Shown in pieces: positions 34,584 to 45,713 of a stretch of DNA of 64,000 nt. The notes under the pieces were generated by a model. It saw only the letters and a program-made list of their open reading frames with translations. It did no database searches and was not told the origin of the DNA. The position numbers and the translations under genes were made by a program. The number at the start of each line of letters is the position of its first letter. Positions within the stretch are counted from its first letter, which is position 1. The DNA lies in the NCBI GenBank assembly GCA_039621445.1, contig CP154956.1:80410474-80474473 (forward strand). Direction: 5' to 3'. Source of the stretch: Euglena gracilis. Lineage: Eukaryota > Euglenida > Euglenophyceae > Euglenales.

Positions 34584-36960
34584 ATGAAGACGCAGGCTGT
34601 GCCGGCACGGGCGCTGCAGAGCTGGGCGAAGGAGGCGCTGATCGGGCAGCTGGTCGTGCCCGGCAACGACTCCCTCTGCGAGCCAGGCTGCCTTTTAACT
34701 CAGAAGACGTGGGAAATAAGGCCAACCTCTAAGGCCAAGGGATTGAGTCCTCACGTTTGTGGATGCCAATGCAAGTGTAACATCTTGCTCACTCCCTCAA
34801 TCATGGTTTTGCCTGCGCAAAAATGTTTGCATCAGGGCAAACGATGTTGTCAAGACGATACGACAACTCATGTGCTTGAATTCTAGTCCGCCAACCATCC
34901 CTGTCCATGGTTTTTCCTGCAATTAAAAACGTTTACAGCAGGAGAAAATCATGTATTTGACCAGTACCTGTCAGTGCCACGTCTGTTGATGAAGTACCAT
35001 GGAATCCCATTTTTTTTTTTTGCATTTGTGCCTTTGTGAAAATCCTTGTGGGAGGAAGTAGTTTGCGTCCATGGAAGAATCATTGGATCATCCATTGAAC
35101 CATTGAATCATCCATGTATTCCAAAATGCTGTTGAACGAGGGTTGCACTCTTCCCATTCTTTGTGCTTCTACGTCTCAAAAAGGTGCTCCTGCAATTCGT
35201 TATGCATTTGTGCGACGCAAGTTGACACTGGATTCCATATCACTGTGACAGACGAACGTTTGGATGGGAATTTTGTCATAATGAGACTGAATGTCTCAGC
35301 ATTGAAACATATCGGATCCTTCTTGTTTGTATGTCAAGAAGTTTCGAGTTTGTGATGATAGGATCACCCACAGCGTTCCACATGGGAAAACAATCACACA
35401 GGAATAAGGAAGCTCTGGTTCACTTTCAGATTTCTTCGTTGTGATGTGTGTGAATGCCATTGTCCATGTTATGTTTTGCTGAACTGTGGCCGAATTGATG
35501 CATTAGATTTCAGGGGATTGTGATCATGCAGGGGCCAAAACAAAGAGGAAGATGATAAAGACGAATATTTAAGCCAGATAATTTCTTTACAGAAAGCGAA
35601 AATTTCACATTCAAAATCTGTATCACCATATTGACGAACAAGTCACGGGAATGAAAGATGGGGAACCCATTTTCCAAAGGGCAATCGAGTACAGCCTGGA
35701 GGAGGTGCAGAACACAGCAAACCCCTTTTGCCACTGGTGATTGAATTAGCCTTTGCAGGCTGCAGGCTTTTTCAGGTGACATTTATGCAGAAATATTTCA
35801 TTGAGAATGTTTTCTAGCACAACATTTGGCTCTCTAACGGTTGGTGACATGAATACAAAATTTAGAATCTTGTGGTTGCAATGCTCCTGCAAAGTCTTTG
35901 CTGATTCTGTTACAAAGAAGCTCTAAATCTCTGTGGAAAAAAAAAACTCCTCAAACTCTTGATTATACACTGAGCAGGGGTTTTTTTAGTCGTGGACCCC
36001 CGGGGGGGGGGGTAAGGTGGGTGGGTCCGGCCGAGCCAGAATTTTTTCGGGGCTTGGGGCGCCGAAAAGTATACCCCCCCCCCCTCGGGGGGGCCCCCCC
36101 CGGGGGGGGGGGGGGCTATTTTAGCACTTTTCGCGATTTTTCGGCCATTTTTTTGTGGGTCCCCGGGACCCCCCCCCCCCCCGGGGGCCCCCCCCAAGGG
36201 GTGGGTGGGTGGGGGGGACGCCCCCCTCCTCCCCCCCCCCCCGGTCTTAAAAAAAACCCCTGACACTGAGTCGATGTGAGGCATAATTCGGAAACCAGTT
36301 GCCGACTTAGCATCCAAACACATGCTTTGTCTGCGGTAAATGTATGTCAGCTTCAAAACTGTGCAAAAATGCCAAATGTGAATGGGGGTGCTTATGGGGT
36401 GGCAAATTACGTTGCTGTTGCGTTGTTGGGGGCATTCACACACCATTTCAGCTTGTTTATTGTGATTTTGTTGCAGTGCAGTTTTTTTGCAGTTTTTTTT
36501 GCAGTTTTTTTGCAGTGCGGTTTTTGAACGGTACGTGTGCAGATTCCCCTGGGGTGGCCCAGGTGTGGGTTTCGGCGCGAGAATTTGTTTTTTTTTGGGA
36601 AATGCCCTCAGACGCCCCCCCCCCCCCCAGAAGTCCGCGCTGGGCTGGGTGGGTGGGGTGACCCCCCTCTCGCCGGGTCTTAAAGGAAGCCTGCAGCGAG
36701 CTGTACTGCGATGGGCTGGGCCTGGACCTCGGGGCCGGGGCCTGGCCAGCTGCCGGTTGGGTTCCGCGGCCCCACCGCCCCCGTGGTTCGCACAGGCTTC
36801 GTTGGGGAGAGAAGTTGGGCACCCACAACCCATTTTCCCCAGACAGCATTGGTAGGAGCCCCGAAGGAATGGGTGGAACGCCCCACAGGCCCCTTGAAGG
36901 AGCCACCCATCATCCTGACGACCTATGGGCAGATTGATTGGCTCATTTTGTTGTTGTTGC

Positions 36961-37017
<57 letters not shown>

Positions 37018-39530
37018 TGTTGTTGTTGGTGTTGGTGGTGGTGTTGTGATTGGCGTCATTGGCAATGGAAGGGCTACTGTCTCCCCATCATTCCTGGTTT
37101 TTCTGGACAAATAAGAACCTTGGGTGCAGTCCAGCCAAGCCAAGGCCACCGCTCTTTGGGTCCGGTCAAGTCTCCCCCCTCTGCGCCACGGCCAGTCTCC
37201 GGGAGGGAAGTATGCCCGGGCCAAGGTGACACAGTACATCGCCGTGGATCCGTCGCGTGAACACCTGGAGCGCACCCAGAAGGCCAGGGGGGGATGGGCT
37301 CCTAAATTGCCCCAGGCAGTGACCACATGGAGTTTAGGGACAAACCATCTGTAGAGTGCAAATAGAAATGATATCGAGCACAGTCTAAGAGAACAAAATT
37401 CAACTCAACAAACAAAGCGAATTCGAGCAACACACAAAGCACCAAAGAACTTTCATTATGCTCATGTCGGTGCGATAAATTCGCTTCTTGAGACAGGTTG
37501 GCAAAAGGAAAGGAAAGAAAAATAGGAGAATGCTGAATCTCATTTTTGAAATCTGGGGAAAGTCTTGCACCAAATTCTCCACTACGCCGGTCAATTTTTG
37601 GCCAAAATTTAAAAGTTTATCAATTAGAGTGATAAAGGAGCCCAAAGTGTCTGGATAGGATGTTCAACTTTCTTTTTTGCCAAGTTATGCAACGTGCCAC
37701 ATTACATCACGGAACGTCAATTCGATGCAATTTTGGGCTGGATGTTCTTTATGTTTCTCCCCAAAGGGACATCATCAATGTGATTGCTTTCACCTCTCAG
37801 ATGAGGAAGTTTTGGGCGGTTTGAATTTATTTTGAACGTTGAAGTGAATGGCTGGGTGGGCATATGTGTGCTTTGGCTGATGCGTGTTGAAAGCCGTGCA
37901 ATTTCGTTTCCATCAACTCCCCTCCCCCAAGTGAAGAGGGTTTGGTTGACCCAGGATGCCCATCTGCCTCTGGGGAAGAACCTCCAGCTGAAGGGTCAGC
38001 CGTGCCAGGCCTCTGCCCGAGATGGAGAAAGAAACGAGGTTCTTGTGTTTCCGAACAGGTCAGTCCGCCGAACGGGTTGAGTGAAAGGCAGGCAGCGTCG
38101 CTTTGCACCCGCAGCAGAGCAACGCCAGCTGACAAGTCAGGGGCACCACCAGGGCGAGGGGAAGCCAGCAACCAGCGGGCTGCAAGATTACCTGTTGGGG
38201 CCTCCCTCCAGTCTCTGGGGGGGGGGGAGTTACCCCGTGCAGGGAACTGTGGGCGTTCCCGGCGGAGTACATCCAGGCGGACCCCGAGGGGGCTCTGCGC
38301 GCTCTTCTGCTGGGGGAGTTTGGCCGTGTTTTTAATTTTTTGGGGGGTTGGTTGGATGGTTGCTGGCTTGCTTGCTGTTTTTTGAAGAACATTTGGCACT
38401 CGCAGATTACTCATCTCCAGATCACAGTTAATCACGGGGGGGGGTCCGACCATTTTTTCCCTGAATTGTATTTCCACTCTCCCCGTGGGCGATGACCTTG
38501 AAAAAAAGAACGAATGCATTAGCCAACTGAAGCCATCCAATCGGCTTGCCCAAAGAAATTGACTCCCGGCATGACAGTTTTGGTATTTGAGGGGGGCAGC
38601 AGTTTAGGACTGCCGAACGTTGTCTCCGAGAAAATCGCACCCCCCCCCCCCACACTTGTCGTGTTCAAGTGCCCGCTCCACCGTTCAGGTGCCGCTGTCG
38701 TCCCCCTCGCCGGGCGCAGCGCCCCGGCCCCCAGCGACCCGGAGTGCCCGGCCGCGCTGCGGCAGCAGCTGGGCCCGGCCCCCGCCAGCCATGTGTGCTG
38801 CTTCTCCGGCCTGCACCAGCCTGGCCGCTTCGACTCGGAGCGCCGCGCCACGCAGCTGTTGCGGACCGTCCACGGCCTCCTGCGCCCCAGGCAGGGTCTT
38901 AATGAGCGGGGGGGGGGGAGGGAGGGGTTGTTGGGCGGCCAGGGCATTGGAACCAACTTTTGGCCCTGCCCCCCTGCCAGGTTTATTTGGGCCCCTTTTT
39001 CAGCGTCGTAAAGGAACTTTGCCTTAAAAAGGGGGTGCCAAGTTACTGGAACCATCTTTTTGGCCCCTCCCCCGCCAAGTCATTCGGCCACTGCCGAGCA
39101 AGGGTCCCTGCCAGGTCATTTGGGGAGGGTTTGGTGGAGTGGGTCGAACCCCCCCTCTCCTTGTACAACAAGCATCCGGCGCAAAGCGCTGGGAACTTTT
39201 TTGGGCTTAAACTCCCCTCTGTGCAAAACCAACGCTCTCTTAACACCCTGGCCGTGGGGGCTTCTTCATGGGCCTCTTCCTTGACTCCGCCACGGTGTGG
39301 AGCCGCACCCAAGGTTCTGCCGTGGGCGGTGTGTGCGCGCACGCGTGTGTGCAACTGTGCGTGCGTTCATGTGTGTGTGTGTGTGTGGTGTGTGTGTGCG
39401 TGTGTGTGCGCGTGTGTGTGTGTGCGCGCGCGTGTGTGTGTGTGTGTGTGCATGCGTGTGTGTGTGTGTGTGTGTGCGTGTGCGTGTGCGTGTGTGTGTG
39501 TGCGCGCGCGCGCGTGTGTGCGTGTGTGTG

Positions 39531-39589
<59 letters not shown>

Positions 39590-42497
39590 CGCGCGTTATT
39601 GCATCCCATAGAACTCTCAAGGAAGTAATGGCAGAACAAGTGATCAAGAGAGAAGACAAATGCGCCAGGGGGCACAAAGCACATCAAGATCCCCACGAGT
39701 GCTCCCAGGAAAAGTGACGAGGGAGGAAGCAACCATGCGGGCGAACCACAAGAGGGGGCTTGTACTTCTGTGTATGGATGTGTGTCTGTGTGTGGTGGGT
39801 GGCGTGCGGTGTGGGAGTCTCTGTGCTACCAGCAGTGATGTCGTCCCACCCACTTGTCACTCTCTGCCTTCCCGTTGGGCATTGTTCCTCGAGGTCGCTG
39901 CGCACTGGCACTGTTCGCCTGACGCTTGGAATGCGCAGCCCCATCTCATTCTCACGCATGCTTCCAATAATGGCATCAACTCTCGTTTTGTGGCCTCTGC
40001 ATTCGGGCCACGGCGTCACTTAAGCCGAAGTGGACCCCATCCCTCCGGGGTGGTCTAGCCAGCCAGCAGCGTTTTTCCAGCCGGCCCAAATTTTCCAACC
40101 TCTGAGCTGGACCCCCCCCCCCACGGGTCACTAAGCAACGCCGGAACCGGTCAGCTGACACGTCGGGTCAAGGCCGTTGGAGCCAAGGCCGGGCCACCAC
40201 CCACCCCCCGACTTGGACAGCCGGCAGGGGGAGCTCTACAGCGTGCGCTGCACGCACAACTGCGACGGGGAGGCCCTCGCGGACGGCCGGCAGTTCGGCA
40301 CACTGGAGTGTTCCCTGCAGGTGCGGGGGGAGGCGGAGGCGATGGGACAGGCTTGTTTTTTTCCTTTCAGGAAAGGTTGTACCACCCAGGGGGAAGGCAC
40401 TTCCGATTCCTGAGGCGCGTGGGGGTCGGGTTTTGAGGTGGCGTCACGCCTCCCTCGCCCCCATTGCCGAAGGTGCCGGGGCCCCAGATGGGGCCTTTTT
40501 AGGTAATTTCCCCGGGTCTGGCCCGGCCAGGACCCAAATACAATCCAGTGCCTCTCCCAATCCAGTCCCATGGGGGCCCCAATCCCAAGAGCAATCCTCG
40601 GGGGAGGTTGTTGAAAAGGAGCCTGTGTTGGAGGGCTCTCTGGTGCACTTCCCCACCTTCCAGTGCAGGCTTCTGCTGTGTTCTTTTTCTGCTATAGTTT
40701 TGCACACACAGGCAATCTGTTGTATAGAAAGAAATGTTGAGAGATGGAGTCTATTTTAGAGTTTGATAAATTGAGTGTTCGAGTTTGAGGTGTTTGTTTG
40801 GAAGACCCAATTTCAGCCCCCCCCCCCAAGGCCAAAATTTGTTGTAAATTCTTTTGCATTTTTGATATTTTTTTTTTACTCAAAAGTCCCAAAACTGCGC
40901 CTTGTGTTGGGTTCAATTTTTCCTCCCAGCACTTTGTGCCAGCCACGTTTAGTTGGGGGTGGGGTCCGGACTACCCACCCCCACCTGCCAGCATTTATTT
41001 CCCCTGTTTCTGAAAGTGAAAAGAATCTCCACCCCTCACACCCAAAGTTGCGCTTCAAACCTGGGGTGAGAAAAGGGGGTGACAATCATTTTTTGGGTGC
41101 CCAAAAGCGTTTCCTCCACTTTGTGACTTTTTCTTTTTCAAATCTAAATTCCCTGAGTTTTAAATGGGCTGCGGTACGACTAGGAGTAATCGGGACACAA
41201 AGGACAGACTCATCTGAGTATGGAGAAGATTCTTCTGAGGCACAAGCCAGGGGGCAAGGCTGCAATCCACCTTGGCTCTGTCCTCTTTGGCATCGTTCTG
41301 GTAATTCTTGTTATCCACCCAAATTTATCTGCTTTGCCCTAGATGACACCCTCAGGGTTTATGGGGGGGCTTTATTGGCTTTCCCATTTGAGCGAAATTT
41401 GTAACCAGTGCACATATGCACAGTGAACTATGTATTTCAAAAGTACGTGTCCGTTTTCACAATTGTGCAGGAACACAACAACGGACTTTAAAAAACGCAT
41501 TTTTATTTTTCATTTTTCATTTTTATTCTGGACCAATGGCCACTCGTATCATACGGTAAATTTTTTTTGCACATCTGCATAACAGCCACGCTGTTTTAGA
41601 AAGAAACAAAAATGTTGGCACACAAATGCGCAACAGACGCGCAATTTTCAAAACCTAAATCAGCATGGCCATTGCACAACTGTGTAACAAAACTACTTTT
41701 AAGCTCATCTCTTGGTGGGAATGGCCCTGGAAGAGTTTCTACACCAGAAGGGACAGCCCACCGGTGCAGGCCTCTGCCCGCGAGGATGGCGGTGGACATG
41801 GGCCTTCAGGTGTGTGAGATCATCAATTTGGTTGAGCCCTGGCTCTCCTTTGCCCTGTCTTGCTTCCCTAGCTTCCCCCCTTTGTTCAACTCCACGAGAA
41901 GACTGGCCGCTCGACCATTGACTTTTGAGGGAGGTTTTGTCGATTTTACGCCCGTATTTTTCTGCTGATCTTGTTTGCATGATCTCCGTGCTTGGTTTTG
42001 TTGACTCTGTCTGCTTCGCGGAACCCATGTGCTGAGGGAGGGCCTGCCACAGTTCTACCAAATGCACAAGGTGAGGCATCGGAAGCAGCTGATTGCCTAC
42101 CAAGTGATATCGGAGAAGAACACCGACCGAAGTGGATTGGCCATACAAAGATCCACAACAGTGGAATGGTTTACAGAGTATGTGTTAACCCTGAATTATT
42201 ATCCTTTGGATGATCCATTGATTTTCGCCATTTTTTTTGTGCTGAGTTCTTGGCTGTCTTTCCACCTTTTGGTGGTGGCTTTGAGTACTGTCTCAAGTGT
42301 TGAAAGTCCGGCCCAGAACCTTCGCCCCCAGCCTCGACAAGCCCAACAGTGACGTGGCGGCGTTCTTCACCTTGTGCGTGCTGCAGAAGAAGACCCCCCG
42401 CCTGCTCACCCTGGAGACCTCCCAGCGCTCTGGCCCTTGCTCTCGTGGGATTGGGGGGTGCAACCAAAGCATACAGCCAAAAACCAACACCCTCTGA
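34584..42497 (+). CDS. RNMT: mRNA cap guanine-N7 methyltransferase
   Basis: Transfers methyl from SAM to the N7 of the 5' cap guanine of nuclear mRNA. Exons: 34584-34686, 36690-36755, 37206-37282, 38243-38325, 38689-38890, 40221-40350, 40622-40668, 41770-41809, 42041-42070, about 42307-42497 (TGA 42495-42497). Family landmarks in order: [13 protein letters not shown] (the NNW.K..LI block), LDLGAGA (SAM motif I), [13 protein letters not shown] (motif II), [22 protein letters not shown] (the SCQF..HY block), [35 protein letters not shown] and the terminal [12 protein letters not shown]. Motif I reads GAGA rather than the usual GCGKGGD. Phase breaks at 37282/38243 and before 42307, and a missing GG.FIGT strand after LLRP, mean one or two small exons were not found. 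Intron 1 and the intron 40351-40621 look transposon-derived. An N-terminal extension upstream of the ATG is possible. Confidence 0.75.
34684..36693 (+). mobile_element. 2.0-kb hAT-type introner forming cap methyltransferase intron 1
   Basis: Termini CAGGCTGCCTTTTAA (34684) and TTAAAGGAAGCCTG (36693) are inverted. Flanking 8-mers CTGCGAGC (34676-34683) and CAGCGAGC (36694-36701) differ at one base. Intron 34687-36689 is GC-AG with both sites in the termini, and both junctions are in phase 1. Removing the element and one duplicate would restore [16 protein letters not shown]; splicing instead gives five extra residues (PACSE). At 2.0 kb it is long for a MITE and could be a decayed autonomous copy, but I see no transposase frame. 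It contains a second, nested element at 35975-36262. Confidence 0.75.
35975..36262. mobile_element. Nested hAT-type MITE with perfect TSD
   Basis: Begins CAGGGGTTTTTTTAGTC and ends GGTCTTAAAAAAAACCCCTG. Perfect 8-bp target duplication ACACTGAG at 35967-35974 and 36263-36270. Family A interior with polyC/polyG arms and a GGGGCGCCGAAAAGTATACC core, here in reverse orientation. It inserted into the larger introner 34684-36693. Confidence 0.92.
36947..37043. repeat. (TTG)n/(CTG)n trinucleotide repeat
   Basis: About 30 units of TTG with a central CTG block, in intron 36756-37205 of the cap methyltransferase. Open frames of poly-Leu, poly-Cys or poly-Thr here are artefacts. Confidence 0.95.
38935..39135 (+). 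repeat. Repeat family D, copy 2
   Basis: Direct repeat of 11105-11335; see that entry. Lies directly after the cap methyltransferase exon ending near 38890. Confidence 0.75.
39317..39597. repeat. Long (GT)n/(GC)n microsatellite
   Basis: About 280 bp of GT repeats with interspersed GCGCGC blocks, in intron 38891-40220 of the cap methyltransferase. Alternating purine-pyrimidine sequence of this length can adopt Z-DNA; any effect on transcription is speculation. Confidence 0.95.
40040..40112 (-). repeat. Short repeat family J, inverted copy
   Basis: The reverse complement contains CAGCTCAGAGG(T/C)TGGAAAA and TTGGGC(C/T)GGCTGGAAAAA, matching 53328-53385 on the + strand. Confidence 0.7.
40348..40625 (+). 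mobile_element. Probable hAT-type introner in the cap methyltransferase
   Basis: Termini CAGGCTTGTTTTTTTCC and GTTGAAAAGGAGCCTG. Intron 40351-40621 is GC-AG with both sites in the termini and joins in phase 0, between the FGTLECSLQ exon and the LVHFPTF exon. The interior resembles family B (GCCGAAGGTGCCGGGGCCC). The expected duplicate 8-mers (CGATGGGA, TGTTGGAG) match at only 4 of 8 positions, so the insertion is old or the reading is wrong. Confidence 0.55.
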
Positions 42498-43410
42498 AGA
42501 TCATCCCAGCCCGACGAAGGGGGAAGACCAGACGTCTTGCTCTGTGTGCATTCTCTGGGACATACCGTTGCTTAAGGTGTGTCCGACTTAGGCGGTGTGA
42601 CTCGCACTTAAGCTTTTTTGTGCCGGTGTGTGGGTGCGCACACCAACACCATTTTTAATTTTGCAGGGTTGGGTTCCGACCTAACCCCCCCCCCCCAAAA
42701 TAAGACCGGGGTCCATTTTATGGGTCGGTTGCTGGAAAGCCTGAGGGGGGGGGTCCATTTTATGGATTTTTGATGGAAAAATTTTCGACCCCCCCAAAAT
42801 GTCCGAAAATGCCCCCCCCCATAATACTAATTTTTGAAAAATTCGGCGCTTCGCGCCAGACAAAATGGGGAAATATGCTGAATTGTGTGAAAACTGTCCC
42901 AAAATGGCAGCTTTACCCCAAAAGTGCCCATTTTTCAAAAAGCCGGCGCTTTGCGCCGGCAGGGGGGGGGTCTTTTTTATGGGGGGTTTCCATTTCATGG
43001 ATTTTTGCTCGGACCGGCCAGGGGGGGTCTTATTTTTTGGGGGTCCATTTTATGGGGGGGGTCTTTTTCTGGGGGGATTTAGGCCTTTGAACTGTTTGTG
43101 ACATGCTGTCCCTCCGTTTGTTGATTTACACATTTTCCATTGGTGACACCTCTGGGAATGGTCCGAATTTGCTGTTTTTGACCCTCCGAAACTCGTAGCC
43201 GGACTGACCTCCCCGAAATGAGAAATTTACCAATACACCAATACACTAATACACCAACCGGTAGGAAGAGTGACCGACCCGGGGGGACAGGAAGTGGAAC
43301 TGGTTTTTGAAAATTGACTGATTTACCCCCCTCTTTTAGCTCTTCTTTATTATTGTTTTTTTTTCTCTCCTGACGTCTCATTCCGTCAACTTACTCTCTT
43401 CCTTCAGCAG
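42498..43410. other. Intergenic with family G repeat
   Basis: 42685-43080 is a fold-back repeat built from GGGGTCCATTTTATGG units, CCCCCCCAAAAT blocks and two GGCGC(T/A)..GCGCC cores. A motif CTTAGGCGG..TCGCACTTAAGCTTTTTT at 42589-42620 recurs at 61189-61220. No gene seen. Confidence 0.55.
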
Positions 43411-45713
43411 GGTCCAGGCGACACGGAATCGTTCAGGCGGATGACTATGAGCCCGAAAAGCCGCACTACCACCTCTCTGCCAACACCTGTCGGAAGTCAA
43501 CGGCAGCCCCCCGGTCCGTTGTATGACTGCCTGTGACGGCGTGCGTGGATTACTGCTGGCTTCGGGGGCCACCGACCTTTTTAAGCGGAGGCTTGCATCC
43601 GGTGGCCTGGGTCTGCAGTCTGGCGGTTTGCTTGGTGCTTCTGTCGGCACCATAGATTCACTTTATACCTGTGCGACCCCTCCCCTGGTGGATCTTTGAA
43701 AGCGGGTGGGTGGGTTGCCCCCTCCTCCCAGGTAGGGCCTGAATCCACCTACCCACTCCCCCCCAAAGCCCAGCCATACAACAGACGACCCCCCCCCCAG
43801 GAGGGGGGTCGACCCACCCACCAACCCACCCACCCTGACCCACCCACCCACCCACCCACCCACCCTGACCGACCCACCCACCCACCCACCCACCCTGGCT
43901 GAAAACCCATGAAATAAAATTCTGGTCCATCCTTCAGCCGGGCCGGACTGGCCCATGGAGCACCCCACAGGACGACTGCAAATGCCCTTGCTAAATATGC
44001 AAGGCTTCAAACGCAATGACAACCTTTGGTCAAACACCTCTAACGATGGATGATCCAAAGTGACACAGCGATTTCAGAGGCTAAGCACCCAGTGCTCATC
44101 AAGACGGCCAAGAAATGACCAAAGTAGCTCAAACTTAATGAAAACGGCAACACACAAAAAGCAAGATCACAGGTGCAAGTGCAAACACAGACTTTTCTGC
44201 CCCCCCCCCGTCCAATCAACGGCCAACCCCCTGGTTGGAGACGAACACCAGCGGGCAAGGCATTGTTGGACAACTGGACAAGGCCCATTCGCTTGCCGCA
44301 GCCACCCGTCGCAGCCACACACATGAGGGCGGGCCGCTGTCTGGCCCGCTGGGCGCCCGTCGGCCGCCGGGCTGTGCAGCCGCTCAGCACCGGTGCCAAG
44401 CCCACGGCCATGCCTGCCTCCTGGTAGGTCGGACCGCCCGCGACAGTCCCGCCCCACGTCGGGAACCTTGCGGGGATGTTCGACTGCTTTTATTTTCCCT
44501 CGTGGTTCCTTTTTTGTTTGTCCTCTCTTCCAGCCTCCCGGGGTAGGATACACTGGTCAGGGTTTTGATGGAAAAAAACAGGCCACGCAAAACCACTTAG
44601 AGCAATCGATACGATTGTTAATGTCAATGAAATTTGTCCCCTTTGCCATTAATAATCCCTCCCACCAATTTATGGACCTCCTCAGTTTATCATTTGGGCA
44701 GAAGGCCATCAAATGAAGTCTCTCCCCAGGAGTGAGATTAGAAATTCTGGGCAGTTAAAATCTGGGGATTTGTTTTTTAAAAGTCTTTGACCACCAAGGA
44801 CGAGGTCTTGATTTAATCACACGTCAACCTGAAAAGTCGCGTTTGCATAAAATCGCGCATGATTTAGGGTTCTAAGTCTTTTTGTGCCAAATTATGTGTT
44901 GGTGGGAGGTGTGTGTGGAACGACGCATATGAATATCCTGTGCGTCCCTCTCCCATTCAAAGGAACGATGAAATGAGCCTCAGACCCTGTTAAAATCGGT
45001 ATACGTGTTTACGTCTCCCTCGTCCTCTACCATGTGGATGCACAAAATGGAAAAGGTAAATGGACCGAAGGGATCTGTTTGGGTTCTGGGCTGCACTGGT
45101 CTTTGGCTGGGGCGAGTCGTTGTGAGGAACAGAGGGGGGTTCATGGGCATGGTCTCTCAAAACGTGTCCAGATGATGCGATGGCTGGAAAGAAAGTGATG
45201 ATGCAGGCGTGCTCTGACTCACTTCGGGTACAAAGAGGTGCCGGTGGAGGAAAAGGTGTGATTGTTTGTTGCCCGGAGGAGAGAATAGACCAAGTGTTTG
45301 ACCCTCCGTTTTTGGCACACTGATGGAGAAGTTTGGGCTACTTTTTGATGAATTGTTCGGGATGTTTCAAGCACAAGAGTTGCATAAGTCGATGAGAAGC
45401 ATAACCCCCCCCCCCTGAATATAACGACGGGTCGTTATCGGCCTTTTCAGTTGGTGGAAAATCCAGAGGGGGTCGTTATAAATGGGGGGTCGTTATCAGA
45501 GGGGGGCTTTGCTGTTTTCCCTACCGCAGCTATGTCTGACACGCTTTCTACCATCCATCCATCATGCCATCCACCTGGGTTCACACCCCAGTTGATGACG
45601 TTGTCAAGAAGTTTGATGAGGATGTGCAAGGGTCCTCTGTAGGCTCTGCTCCTCCGCCCACCCTGACCACACCCCCGTCCAAGCAGCAGCCGATCCGCTC
45701 ATACTTCAAGTAA
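43411..45713 (+). CDS. Tentative gene end with C-terminal PIP box (2 exons)
   Basis: Exon 45592-45713 follows an AG acceptor and ends at TAA 45711-45713. It encodes a KKFDEDVQ segment, a Ser/Thr/Pro linker and the C-terminus [19 protein letters not shown] fits the PCNA-interacting consensus Q-x-x-[ILM]-x-x-[FY]-[FY], a motif carried by many replication and repair proteins, often at the extreme C-terminus. A candidate preceding exon, 43411-43513 (Ser/Thr/Pro-rich), ends in phase 1 with a GT donor, matching the phase-1 start of the last exon. Upstream exons were not found. The model overlaps the proposed COQ5 first exon at 44323, so one of the two assignments, or the pairing, may be wrong. Confidence 0.4.
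43650..43915. repeat. (CCCA)n minisatellite with associated motif
   Basis: CCCACC-type repeats with interspersed CCCTGACC. It is preceded by CATAGATTCACTTTATACCTGTG(C)GACCC, which also precedes the GGGTGG-rich tract at 4997-5075, so the motif and minisatellite move as one unit. Confidence 0.75.

Noticed and set aside
36606-36833. Minus-strand open frame over the cap methyltransferase motif I exon
   Set aside because: Shadow of GC-rich coding DNA and polyC arms; the + strand reading aligns residue by residue with the methyltransferase.
36711-37326. Poly-Leu and poly-Thr open frames
   Set aside because: Artefacts of the TTG/CTG trinucleotide repeat; the real coding in the area is the two small cap methyltransferase exons.
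39240-39732. Cys/Val-rich and His/Thr-rich open frames
   Set aside because: Artefacts of the 280-bp GT repeat.
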